64,000 nucleotides of DNA, from the NCBI GenBank assembly GCA_965214565.1, contig OZ243951.1, positions 2,914,001-2,978,000 on the forward strand, given 5' to 3'. The notes under the pieces are model-generated. The model saw only the letters and a list, made by a program, of their open reading frames with translations. It had not been told where the DNA came from and searched no databases. Below, one piece after another: positions 1-7,840 of the stretch; the stretch's first letter is position 1; every line of letters begins with the position of its first letter. The position numbers and the translations under genes are program-made. The stretch comes from VXYK01 sp965214565 (GTDB lineage Bacteria; Actinomycetota; Acidimicrobiia; Acidimicrobiales; Aldehydirespiratoraceae).

Positions 1-295
1 CGGCAGCCGCAGAGTGATGGCACTGCTGCTGCGCGCCAACCGGATTCCGGTCCCCTTCGAGGGGGTGGACGCTGCCCAGGTGCCGGTGCGCATGGGTCGC
101 ATTGAGATCGTCACCGGGAGATTCGTCGAGCACGCACACCAGGTCGGGATCCATGTCCATGTCTGGGGAGTCGACGATCCCGCCGAGATGCATCGGCTCC
201 TCGACCTCGGGGTCGACGGTCTGATGACCGATGAACCCGAGGTGTTGAAGTCGGTCCTCTGCGACAGGGGTGTCTGGAGCCCTAGTCGTCCTTGA
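1..295 (+). CDS. Glycerophosphodiester phosphodiesterase, C-terminal part (5' end outside window)
   Basis: The reading frame is open from the first bases of the window to a TGA at 293-295, so only about the last 97 residues are present. The C-terminal stretch HVWGVDDPAEMHRLLDLGVDGLMTD is typical of the last strands of the GDPD TIM barrel, where a V-W-T/G-V-(N/D) strand is followed by a glycine-rich GVDG(I/L)MTD(E/Y)P loop. Family members hydrolyse glycerophosphodiesters to glycerol-3-phosphate and an alcohol. The catalytic His-Glu motifs lie in the missing N-terminal part, so activity cannot be judged here. The 3' end overlaps the convergent zinc-ribbon gene by 14 bases. Confidence 0.75.
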   Translation, partial: GSRRVMALLLRANRIPVPFEGVDAAQVPVRMGRIEIVTGRFVEHAHQVGIHVHVWGVDDPAEMHRLLDLGVDGLMTDEPEVLKSVLCDRGVWSPSRP

Positions 296-470
296 GGGCG
301 ACCGCGTTGGGGGTGACGTTCATCTTCGGTTTGTATTCGGCGGCCGTCACCTCCACGGCATCACCGCCGAGGTTGGCCTTGAGCTGTCCGCGACATGATT
401 CGCAGGGGCCGTAGTACTGGACTTCGCACTCTGTTGCGCAGCGCGGACAGGTGATCTCCAGAAGTTCCAT
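282..470 (-). CDS. Small zinc-ribbon protein (62 aa)
   Basis: A 62-residue protein with two CxxC knuckles, CPRC at residues 9-12 and CESC near residue 23, separated by about ten residues: the spacing of a rubredoxin-like or zinc-ribbon metal site. The rest is short and polar, with no catalytic signature and no membrane segment. The function is unknown; such proteins usually act as small structural or nucleic-acid-binding factors, which is an inference from the fold only. It lies head-to-head with the FAD oxidoreductase gene at 571, with about 100 bases between their starts, and overlaps the end of the convergent phosphodiesterase gene. Confidence 0.6.
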   Translation of the reverse strand: MELLEITCPRCATECEVQYYGPCESCRGQLKANLGGDAVEVTAAEYKPKMNVTPNAVALKDD

Positions 471-570
471 CCCTGCATTGTGGCGCGTTCAGGGGACCGG
501 TCGGGTGACCCGAACTGAGAATGTCGCGATTTCGGATATGATCCCGCATCGCGTAGGAGAGGGCAGTCAT

Positions 571-2022
571 ATGGACAGTGACCAGAGCCCCGTGTCGGAG
601 TCGCAGGTTGTGGTGATCGGTGCGGGTCCCGCTGGGTTGACGGCTGCCTACCAACTCGGCAAACACGGTCGGAGCGCGCTCATCGTGGAAGCAGACGATG
701 TGGTGGGCGGAATCTCGCGCACGGCTGAGCGCGACGGCTGGCGCTTCGATATCGGCGGCCACCGCTTCTTCACCAAAGTCGCCCCGGTGTCGGACCTCTG
801 GCACGAGATCCTCCCCGCGGAGGACTTCCTGCTGCGGCCCCGCATGAGCCGAATCTTCTATGAGGGGAAGTTCTACGACTACCCCCTCAAAGCCTTCAAC
901 GCTCTCAGGAACCTGGGCGTGGTGGAAGCGGTCCGCTGCGTCATGTCCTACTTCTGGGTCAAGGTACGACCGCCGAAGGATCAGACGAAGTTCGAGGGGT
1001 ACGTCGCCGCCAAGTTCGGTTGGCGGCTCTACAAGACCTTCTTCAAGACCTACACAGAGAAAGTCTGGGGAGTGCCCGCCGATGAACTCGAAGCGGACTG
1101 GGCAGCGCAGCGAATCAAGAACCTGAACCTGATCAACGCCATCACCAACGCGATCGTTCCCAAACGGAACTCCAAAGGCATCACCAGCCTCATCGAGGAG
1201 TTCGAGTATCCGCGCCACGGCCCCGGAATGATGTGGGAACGATGCACCGAACTGGTCACCGAGCAGGGCAGCACAATCGAGTTCAACTCGAAGGTCACGA
1301 AGATCCGTCACGCTGACGGTGTCGCCACCGAGGTCGTCACGACGGGCCCGGAGGGTCGACGTGCACACCGATGCGGAGCGGTCATCTCCTCAATGCCGAT
1401 CCCTCGGCTCGTCCAGGCGATGGATCCTCCCGCCTCTCCCGAGGCCCTTCGCGCGGCCGGCGAGCTCAAGTTCCGTGACTTTCTGACCGTCGCCCTAGTG
1501 GTCCCCGCCGAGGACGGCTTCCCCGACAACTGGATTTACATCCACTCCCCCGAAGTCTCGGTCGGCCGGGTCCAGAACTTCGGGTCGTGGTCACCGGAGA
1601 TGATCCCAGAGGCGGGCAAGACGTGCCTTGGCCTCGAGTTCTTCGTCAACGAGGGCGATGAACTCTGGGAGGCCGACGACGACGACCTCGTAGCGCTGGG
1701 GATCAGGGAGATGGCGACCCTCGGCCTGCTCGACCCCGCCCGAGTCGAACGGGGATATGTGGTGCGGATGCCCAAGGCGTACCCAATGTACGACGCCGCC
1801 TACAAGGAGAACGTCGAAACGCTGCGAGGCTGGCTCGGCGACGCCGCCCGCAACGTGTACCCGGTCGGTCGCAACGGGATGCACCGCTACAACAACCAGG
1901 ACCATTCCATGTACACCGCGATGCTCACCGTCGAGAACCTTGTCAACGGCACCAGCCACGACGTCTGGGAGGTCAACGTCGAGGCTGACTACCACGAGGA
2001 ACTGAAGGTGGGCAATCACTGA
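571..2022 (+). CDS. FAD-dependent oxidoreductase, amine-oxidase/UDP-galactopyranose-mutase-like
   Basis: A 483-residue flavoprotein. After a short polar leader it has a Rossmann FAD motif (VVVIGAGPAGLTAAY) followed by the GGISRT and DIGGHRFFTK elements seen in the protoporphyrinogen-oxidase/UDP-galactopyranose mutase superfamily. The C-terminal part closes the FAD site with a YPVGRNGMHRYNNQDHSM segment. The frame is open upstream to 451, but the ATG at 571 is preceded by a good GGAGAGGG ribosome-binding site and begins just before the FAD domain, so it is preferred. The gene is followed by a DPM1-like glycosyltransferase and sits in an envelope-glycan neighbourhood, so a sugar-nucleotide or lipid-linked sugar substrate is plausible. 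The actual substrate cannot be told from sequence. Confidence 0.8.
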   Translation: MDSDQSPVSESQVVVIGAGPAGLTAAYQLGKHGRSALIVEADDVVGGISRTAERDGWRFDIGGHRFFTKVAPVSDLWHEILPAEDFLLRPRMSRIFYEGKFYDYPLKAFNALRNLGVVEAVRCVMSYFWVKVRPPKDQTKFEGYVAAKFGWRLYKTFFKTYTEKVWGVPADELEADWAAQRIKNLNLINAITNAIVPKRNSKGITSLIEEFEYPRHGPGMMWERCTELVTEQGSTIEFNSKVTKIRHADGVATEVVTTGPEGRRAHRCGAVISSMPIPRLVQAMDPPASPEALRAAGELKFRDFLTVALVVPAEDGFPDNWIYIHSPEVSVGRVQNFGSWSPEMIPEAGKTCLGLEFFVNEGDELWEADDDDLVALGIREMATLGLLDPARVERGYVVRMPKAYPMYDAAYKENVETLRGWLGDAARNVYPVGRNGMHRYNNQDHSMYTAMLTVENLVNGTSHDVWEVNVEADYHEELKVGNH

Positions 2023-2050
2023 TGGCCGCGCCGCTCCGCGAGCCGGTTCG

Positions 2051-2803
2051 ATGAGCGGATCTGAGCGCGGGCGGACGATCGTCGTCGTTCCGGCGTACAA
2101 CGAGCAGGAAGCGCTGCCCGCGGTGCTCGCTCAACTCGCGGCGGTTGTGGGCGACCTCGACGTGATCGTGGTGGATGACGGTTCGAGCGATTCCACGGCG
2201 ACGGTGGCGCGCGAGGCCGGTGTGCGATGCATCGTGCTGCCCTTCAACCTCGGCATCGGGGGGGCGCTGCGGGCCGGCTACCGCTACGCGGTCGACCACG
2301 GTTATCAGCGGGCCGTACAGTTCGACGCCGACGGTCAGCACCGCGCCGACCAGATCGGAGTGTTGGCCGCAGCACTCGATTCGGGCGCCGACTTAGCGGT
2401 TGGTTCCCGCTTCTTAGAAGGCGGCTATGAAGTCGGTCGGAGCCGGGCTCTGGCGATGTGGGTCCTGAGGGTGGGCGTTCGTGTCATCACCGGTCAGTCC
2501 TTCAGCGACACGTCTTCGGGGTTCCGGGCGATCCAGGGAGAACTGCTGGAAGTCTTCGCCCGTGAATATCCCGTCAACTACATGGACTCTGTGGAGACCC
2601 TCGTTGAGGCCTGCCGCCGGGGCTACAGCGTCGTTGAGGTTCCGGCCCTGATGAACCAACGCGCCGGAGGCGTACCCTCGCAGCGGCCGTTGAGGCTGGC
2701 CTACCACTACGCCCGCCTGATGGTTGCTCTCCTAGGCACCCCCCGCAAACGCTCCCCCGCCCAGCGAACCGGCTCTGCACCTTCTAGAGGCCGGGTGGAT
2801 TGA
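2051..2803 (+). CDS. Glycosyltransferase family 2, dolichyl/polyprenyl-phosphate-mannose synthase-like
   Basis: A 250-residue GT-A fold enzyme with the family landmarks in order: VVVPAYNE at residues 10-17, the nucleotide-binding VIVVDDGSSD, and the metal-binding DADGQH. It has no C-terminal membrane segment, unlike many GtrB proteins. Such enzymes transfer a hexose from a nucleotide sugar to polyprenyl phosphate at the inner face of the membrane, supplying lipid-linked donors to GT-C enzymes. That fits the GT-C (AftD-like) gene at 7830-12155, although the link is inference. The start follows the FAD oxidoreductase by 28 bases, so the two are probably co-transcribed. The last 20 residues are basic and disordered. 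Confidence 0.85.
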   Translation: MSGSERGRTIVVVPAYNEQEALPAVLAQLAAVVGDLDVIVVDDGSSDSTATVAREAGVRCIVLPFNLGIGGALRAGYRYAVDHGYQRAVQFDADGQHRADQIGVLAAALDSGADLAVGSRFLEGGYEVGRSRALAMWVLRVGVRVITGQSFSDTSSGFRAIQGELLEVFAREYPVNYMDSVETLVEACRRGYSVVEVPALMNQRAGGVPSQRPLRLAYHYARLMVALLGTPRKRSPAQRTGSAPSRGRVD

Positions 2804-2905
2804 ACCCCGCACACGGCCGCGACGAACACATCAGCCCGTCTTCGGCATGTCGCACGATCATCGGCTGCGACGACGCGGGGCCAAAACCGCCGAGTCCCGG
2901 CGACC

Positions 2906-3611
2906 GTGTGTGGGCGGTCGCAGTTGCTGACCCTTTGCGCGGTGGCCGTCGGGCTCGCCTTCATCACCACGAAGGTCGACCTCGCTACCCCCCGAACAAC
3001 CGTCCCCGACCCGCCCGAAGTGTTCCCCGCAGAGAGGTAATCCGCGCCGCCGGTGGAGCATCCGGGTCGACGGGCTGTCGGTGCCTGTGTGGTGTCTTCC
3101 CCGCCGCCGATGCGATTTCTCCGCCACAACTGTTCGTGACTGACGGGTCGTCCTCCAGCGCCGATTTGCGGGCCAGAAACGGGACCGTCAGGGTTCTCGG
3201 TTTGACCCTCGGGGGGACTGCCAGGGGTTCCCCTGCTTCTACCACTCCGGCGGGCAGGCTGAAGCACCGGCAGGCAAGTTCAATACCGTCACCACCGGCA
3301 ACGACCATTCTTGTGGCGTGCGGGTTGACGACACGATCGCCTGCTGGGGTTGGAACGTAGATGGGCAAACTGACGCACCGACGGGCCGGTTCAAGCACGT
3401 CACCGCCGGTTACGGCCATTCTTGCGCCATCCGGGTTGACGACACGATCGCCTGCTGGGGTAACAACGACTGGGAGCAGGCTGACGCACCCGCAGGCAAC
3501 TTCAAGACCGTCACCGCCGGTTGGGGCCATTCTTGCGCCGTACGGGTTGACGACACGATTGCCTGCTGGGGCAACAACGAATTTGGCCAGACAAACGCAC
3601 CGGTGAGCTGA
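2906..3611 (+). pseudogene. Decayed RCC1-repeat (beta-propeller) protein gene
   Basis: Reading frames are broken here but protein-like pieces remain. At 2906-3040 a frame codes for a 44-residue peptide with a hydrophobic, signal-like core (LLTLCAVAVGLAFI) that ends at TAA. In a different frame, open from 3144 after a stop at 3141-3143, three RCC1-type blades are encoded. Each carries the RVDDTIACWG motif, at 3321, 3432 and 3543, exactly 111 bases (37 codons) apart, and the frame ends at TGA 3609-3611. No start codon with a ribosome-binding site precedes the propeller part, and a full RCC1 propeller needs about seven blades. The likely ancestor was an exported RCC1 protein; deletion and frameshift have since removed most of it. 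A short expressed fragment cannot be excluded. Confidence 0.55.
3297..3608 (+). repeat. 111-bp RCC1 tandem repeats
   Basis: Three blades of 37 codons with the core DDTIACWGxN and linking segments of the type A-P-x-G-x-F-K-x-V-T-A-G-x-x-H-S-C-A, plus a partial blade before the first. The core 23 bases around positions 3321, 3432 and 3543 are almost identical between copies, which suggests recent repeat homogenisation or duplication inside an otherwise broken gene. Confidence 0.7.
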
Positions 3612-3921
3612 CCAGGTCCGCCTAGTCGCCGAAGAGCCCTCACCAGACCACCACAAGCACCGGATCGGCTTCGGGATAGAGCATGCTCGACCGATTGCCT
3701 GTTCATGCCCGACGATTGGGCATCGCTTCAACGCTGCGGCGACCGGCGTTCCACTGGGGCATCTCTGAGTGACGAACAGCGCTGTGGCTGTTGTTTCGTT
3801 CGCTCAGCGCCTGGGTCGCGGATTTGTTGAGGGGACCTGACCTGCACTGCTTTCAATGTTGCTATGTAAATTCAAGTGGTTACAGGGGTGGCTGTCACAC
3901 CCTGTGTTTAGGGTTGTGTTC
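3612..3921. other. Intergenic stretch before the DUF222-HNH gene
   Basis: About 310 bases between the RCC1 remnant and the HNH gene. I see no convincing gene, RNA or terminator. An in-frame ATG at 3856 could extend the HNH protein by 22 residues, but that stretch looks non-coding and has no ribosome-binding site. The base composition becomes more T-rich towards the HNH gene, consistent with the HNH gene and its promoter having come from elsewhere. Confidence 0.4.
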
Positions 3922-5646
3922 ATGGATTCAGCCCCCTCTTCTGGTCTTGTGGATGCCTTTGTTGATGTCGGTTGTGGTGTTGCCGGGTCGGTGTGTGTTG
4001 GGAGCGTTGATGAGGCCGGGTTGTCTGATGAGGGGTTGCGGTCGCATTTGAAGGTGTTGGGCCGGGCGGAGTGTCGGTTGGTGGCGATGAAAGCCCGTGT
4101 GCTCGCGGAGTTGAGCCGCCGTCACAGCAGAGGCGACGCGCAGAGGTTGGTTCGTGACGAGTTGCAGGCGTCGAATCGTGAAGCTAAACGCGATGTCGAG
4201 ACCGCGGCTCGGCTGGCAGAGCTGCCTGCGACGAGCGACGCGTTGGAGTCTGGTGAGGTGCCTGTGGGTCATGCCCGGTTGATTGCCCGGGCGTCTGGTG
4301 AGAGCCCGATTGATGAGGGGTTGCTGGTCGAAGCAGCTAACTCTGAGTCTTTCGATGAGTTCGCCCGGACTGTGAAACGTCATCAACAAGACATCGCTGA
4401 TGATGATGGGCAAGGCTTGTTGGATCGTCAACGCTCTAGGCGCAAAGCCCGCGTCTTTGAATCTTCAGATTCGGGCATGTTCGTGCTGACCGGAGAGTTT
4501 GATCAGGTCACCGGGGCACGTATCGCTACTGCGTTGACTGCTAAGGAACGGCAACTGTGGCATCGCGAGGACCCCAACAACCGTGCCACACCCCAGCAGC
4601 GGATGGCTGACGCGTTGGCTGAGCTGATCTGTCAACCATCCGGTGACGGCAAGTCTGCGGGCACGGATCTGTTGGTGATCGCCGATTTCGATGTGCGAAC
4701 ACAACAACTCGACAACCCCCGGCTCGCAGACGGGTCACCAATACCGATCGTTGAGCTGCACCGCCTGGCGCTCGAAGCGAACTTGTTGCCGTCGATCTTT
4801 GACACCAAAACCCAAGACATGTGGCTCGGACGGCGGCTACGTACCGCTTCTGAGGCTCAACGGGTCGCGTTGATCGCCAGAGACCAGCACTGCATCGGTT
4901 GTGGAGCCAACCCGTTGTGGTGCCGAGCACATCACATCACCTGGTGGTCAAAGAACGGGCCCACCGACCTCGACAACCTTGTGCTGGTATGTGACGACTG
5001 CCACCACAAGATCCACGACCACGGCTGGCAAGTCCACCGAGACCCCGACACCGGCAAATACCAACTCAAACCCCCAGGCCCAACCAGCAAAGCGAACGAA
5101 ACCCGACCGACCCGGCCCGCGAAGTCAGTCCGCGCAACGCAGAACCGGGTCAGCCGCGCCAGAGCAACGCAGCAGGCCCGGTCAAGCCCCCCAACCCGGA
5201 CCGACCCGGTCACAGTAGTTGAGTCAGAGTCAGGCCCGGCCGACCCGGTCACAGCCACAGCAGTTGAGTCAGAGTCAGACCCGACCGACCCGGTCACAGC
5301 CACAGTAGTTGAGTCAGAGTCAGTCCCGAGCGATCCGGTCACAGCCACAGTAGTTGAGTCAGAGTCAGTCCCGAGCGATCCGGTCACAGCCACAGTAGTT
5401 GAGTCAGAGTCAGATCCGAGCGATCCGGTCACAGCCACAGTAGTTGAGTCAGAGTCAGATCCGAGCGATCCGGTCACAGCCACAGTAGTTGAGTCAGAGT
5501 CAGTCCCGAGCGACTCGGTCACAGTAGTTGAGTCAGAGTCAGTCCCGAGCGACTCGGTCACAGTAGTTGAGTCAGACCCGAGCGACTCGGTCACAGCAGT
5601 TGAGTCAGAGTCAGACCCGACCGACCCGGTGCGGGCACCACACTAG
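3922..5646 (+). CDS. DUF222 / HNH endonuclease (13E12-type) protein with repeat tail
   Basis: A 574-residue protein in three parts: an N-terminal helical DUF222 region (residues about 25-310); an HNH nuclease module starting at the CxxC of Cys324, with the AHH, N and CDDCHHKIHDHGW elements expected of an HNH metal site; and a low-complexity tail of ten acidic repeats ending in APH. This is the actinobacterial 13E12/DUF222 family, usually multi-copy and often near mobile DNA; its role is unproven. I chose ATG 3922 because residues before it do not resemble the family. Codon use in the first two thirds is less GC-rich than in the neighbours, suggesting transfer. The last 4 bases overlap the convergent glycosyltransferase gene. 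Confidence 0.8.
   Translation: MDSAPSSGLVDAFVDVGCGVAGSVCVGSVDEAGLSDEGLRSHLKVLGRAECRLVAMKARVLAELSRRHSRGDAQRLVRDELQASNREAKRDVETAARLAELPATSDALESGEVPVGHARLIARASGESPIDEGLLVEAANSESFDEFARTVKRHQQDIADDDGQGLLDRQRSRRKARVFESSDSGMFVLTGEFDQVTGARIATALTAKERQLWHREDPNNRATPQQRMADALAELICQPSGDGKSAGTDLLVIADFDVRTQQLDNPRLADGSPIPIVELHRLALEANLLPSIFDTKTQDMWLGRRLRTASEAQRVALIARDQHCIGCGANPLWCRAHHITWWSKNGPTDLDNLVLVCDDCHHKIHDHGWQVHRDPDTGKYQLKPPGPTSKANETRPTRPAKSVRATQNRVSRARATQQARSSPPTRTDPVTVVESESGPADPVTATAVESESDPTDPVTATVVESESVPSDPVTATVVESESVPSDPVTATVVESESDPSDPVTATVVESESDPSDPVTATVVESESVPSDSVTVVESESVPSDSVTVVESDPSDSVTAVESESDPTDPVRAPH
5215..5631 (+). repeat. 45-bp tandem repeats shrinking to 39 and 33 bp, inside the HNH gene
   Basis: Ten in-frame units of the type VVESES-(D/V/G)-P-(S/T/A)-D-P-V-T-A-T. 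The first six are 45 bases (15 residues), the next two are 39, one is 33, and the last is diverged. Every length is a multiple of three, so the frame is kept. Near-identical neighbouring units indicate replication slippage or unequal crossing-over. The complementary strand is also open across the tract, but that is a by-product of the repeat. Confidence 0.9.
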
Positions 5647-6575
5647 GTGGCCGGGGTCCTCCCGTGAGGGTGCTCCTTGGAGCTGATCCGCTCCGGTGGA
5701 GGGCCGTAGCGTCCCCGAAGATGATCCCAGATCGCGAACAGCCGTCCACGAATCGACCAGTGCAGGCCCCGAGCCGGCGCATAAACGAGCCCCACCGGGA
5801 TCTGGACCAACGCCACGGCCATACGAAAAAGCGAGTTTCTGACCCCGAAGTGTTCACGAAGCATCAACAGCGTGTTGCGCAGCTGCAGATAGGCGACCCG
5901 TTCAACCGAGGAGCTCATACCGGGGTTGCGAACCTCGGCACCCCGGACCACGCCGCACGACCAACCCGCCCTGGCGGCACGGATACCCAACTCGGCCTCT
6001 TCGCAATAGGCGAAATAGCGTTCGTCGAACAATCCGACCTCTAACAGGAAGCTCCGCCGACACATCATCAACGTTCCATGCGGATAGTCGGAGGGATCAA
6101 AACCCTCAGACACTGTCGGCACCGCATCGATCGAGCCGAGGAAAGGCTGGATGATCGGACGTGCGTTGTCGCCCACATCTGCGCTCATCAACCCCACTCG
6201 CGGCATGTCGACAACGGCCGCCAGCATCCTCTCGATCGTGTCGGGGTTGGGCACTGCATCATGGGGTGCGAGCGCCACCCATTCCCCGGATCCGCCTTGC
6301 AGGAAACGTCTCATTCCGACATTGGCTCCGGGTCCGAACCCGAGATTCCCGCCGGTGATGACCAGCTCGGCATCGCCCACCAGAGTGGGAAGCGCTTGTG
6401 TGGTCGAGCAATCGCTGCCGTTGTCGACGACTGTCACCTCAGTGGGAACCGTTTGCGACCTGAACGCCTCAACGGTGCGCCCGATCTGCTCAGCACGGTT
6501 GCGGTGAACCACCACAACCCTCACTGGCTCGGAGTCAAGCGACACCGGCATTCTTCTGTCGGGGGACACTGGCAT
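5643..6575 (-). CDS. Glycosyltransferase family 2, rhamnosyltransferase-like
   Basis: A GT-A enzyme of about 310 residues. It begins with a PVRVVVVHRNR strand, then VTVVDNGSDCST (nucleotide-binding loop), NLGFGPGANVGMR (typical of WbbL-like rhamnosyltransferases) and ERYFAYCEEAELGIRAARAGW (the acceptor/catalytic E-D/E-x-E-L-x-x-R region). It is probably cytosolic or peripheral and adds a deoxyhexose or similar sugar to an envelope glycan. The frame is open to 6668, but that would overlap the divergent GT4 gene. The ATGs at 6575 and 6551 are both possible and neither has a strong ribosome-binding site; 6575 is used. It converges on the HNH gene with a 4-base overlap. Confidence 0.8.
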   Translation of the reverse strand: MPVSPDRRMPVSLDSEPVRVVVVHRNRAEQIGRTVEAFRSQTVPTEVTVVDNGSDCSTTQALPTLVGDAELVITGGNLGFGPGANVGMRRFLQGGSGEWVALAPHDAVPNPDTIERMLAAVVDMPRVGLMSADVGDNARPIIQPFLGSIDAVPTVSEGFDPSDYPHGTLMMCRRSFLLEVGLFDERYFAYCEEAELGIRAARAGWSCGVVRGAEVRNPGMSSSVERVAYLQLRNTLLMLREHFGVRNSLFRMAVALVQIPVGLVYAPARGLHWSIRGRLFAIWDHLRGRYGPPPERISSKEHPHGRTPAT

Positions 6576-6634
6576 AGTCGGCCAGCTTGCTGCGCTTCGT
6601 GAGAGTTGAGCAACCCGGCCGCTAATATGCGTCG

Positions 6635-7840
6635 GTGTCGCGGGCGCCAGAACCACCGGAATTCGCATTGTCGGCCAACGTTGAGCCGACGGTCGGAAAG
6701 ATCGGCGATCTTGCCGCCGAAGCAGGGATCGGACGTGTCCACATGCTGGCTTGGCGCGACCTCGCCGATGTGGAGGCGGGTGGTTCAGAGATCCATGCTT
6801 CCACGGTGGCCTCCCTGTGGGCGCAGGCCGGCGTGGAGGTCACGATGCGAACCTCATACGCGCAGGGTTCGCCGCCTCAGACGACCCGTGACGGTTACCG
6901 GGTCCTCCGCAGAGCGGGCCGATATCTGGTGTTTCCGCGCGCCGCGTTGGCGGAGGCGACGGGTCGTCACGGTCCCCGCGATGCGCTGGTCGAGATCTGG
7001 AACGGAGTGCCCTTCTTCTCGCCTGTCTGGGCGCGGGGCCCACGCGTCACCTGGATGCACCATGTACACACCGAGATGTGGCCGCTGGTGCTCACCCCTC
7101 GACTGGCTCGTATCGGACAGTTCCTCGAGAGCCGTCTCGCACCACCGTTCTACCGTCAGACACAGGTGGTGACGCTCAGCGAGTCGAGCAGGGCGATGCT
7201 GCTCCAGCGGTTGGGGTTTCGAGATGAGAACGTGCATGTCGTGGCGCCCGGGATCTCGCCGATGTTCTCGGAAGCCGGTGAGAAGTCTGAGGGGCCCAGC
7301 GTGTTGGCAGTCGGTCGTCTCATGCCTCCCAAGGCTTTCGATGAGCTGATCGAGGCGATGGTTCGGGTCCGTGAGTTTGTGCCCGCGACCCTGACGATCG
7401 TCGGAGAGGGCTACGCACGAGATGCTCTCGAGCACCAGATCTCCCGTCTGGGAGCCGAGCACTGGTGTGAGCTGGCGGGCCGGGTCGACGACGAGACGCT
7501 GGTCGGGCTATACCGATCCTCATGGGTTGTGGCGGCCACCTCGAAAAGTGAGGGCTGGGGCATGACCCTGACCGAGGCCGCGGCTTGCGGGACACCCTCC
7601 GTTGCAACGAACATCCCCGGCCATATGGATGCGGTGTCCCACGGCGACACAGGTCTTCTGGTCAATTCTCCGAACAGTCTCGTCGAGGCTCTGGTGAGTG
7701 TCTTGAGCAACCCGGAGCTACGCGACCGTATGGCTGGGCAGGCCCGCCGACGAGCACAGGAGTTCACCTGGGAGCGCACCGCCTACGACACGATGGCGGT
7801 GCTCGCCTCGGTTGCTCGACGCGCCCGCCATGGGTCGTAG
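6635..7840 (+). CDS. Glycosyltransferase family 4 (GT-B)
   Basis: A 401-residue GT-B enzyme. The N-terminal domain has DLADVEAGGSEIHA, the G-G-x-E/H donor-side loop common in GT4. The C-terminal domain has VLAVGRLMPPKAFDELIEA and the E-x7-E motif in SEGWGMTLTEAAACGTPSVAT, which binds the nucleotide sugar. Such enzymes are retaining transferases acting at the cytoplasmic face. The start is a GTG at 6635, only about 60 bases from the divergent GT2 start, so the two share a promoter region. The 3' end runs to the start of the AftD-like gene (overlap of about 11-29 bases depending on its start), pointing to co-transcription and a common envelope-glycan pathway. Confidence 0.85.
   Translation: MSRAPEPPEFALSANVEPTVGKIGDLAAEAGIGRVHMLAWRDLADVEAGGSEIHASTVASLWAQAGVEVTMRTSYAQGSPPQTTRDGYRVLRRAGRYLVFPRAALAEATGRHGPRDALVEIWNGVPFFSPVWARGPRVTWMHHVHTEMWPLVLTPRLARIGQFLESRLAPPFYRQTQVVTLSESSRAMLLQRLGFRDENVHVVAPGISPMFSEAGEKSEGPSVLAVGRLMPPKAFDELIEAMVRVREFVPATLTIVGEGYARDALEHQISRLGAEHWCELAGRVDDETLVGLYRSSWVVAATSKSEGWGMTLTEAAACGTPSVATNIPGHMDAVSHGDTGLLVNSPNSLVEALVSVLSNPELRDRMAGQARRRAQEFTWERTAYDTMAVLASVARRARHGS

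Noticed and set aside
4932..5594. Minus-strand open frame through the repeat tract
   Set aside because: The repeats code in several frames on both strands because of their regular codon pattern; the plus-strand gene has domain support, this one has none.
5215..5631. Repeat tract considered as a CRISPR array
   Set aside because: Units are contiguous coding repeats with no variable spacers and all are in frame with the HNH gene.
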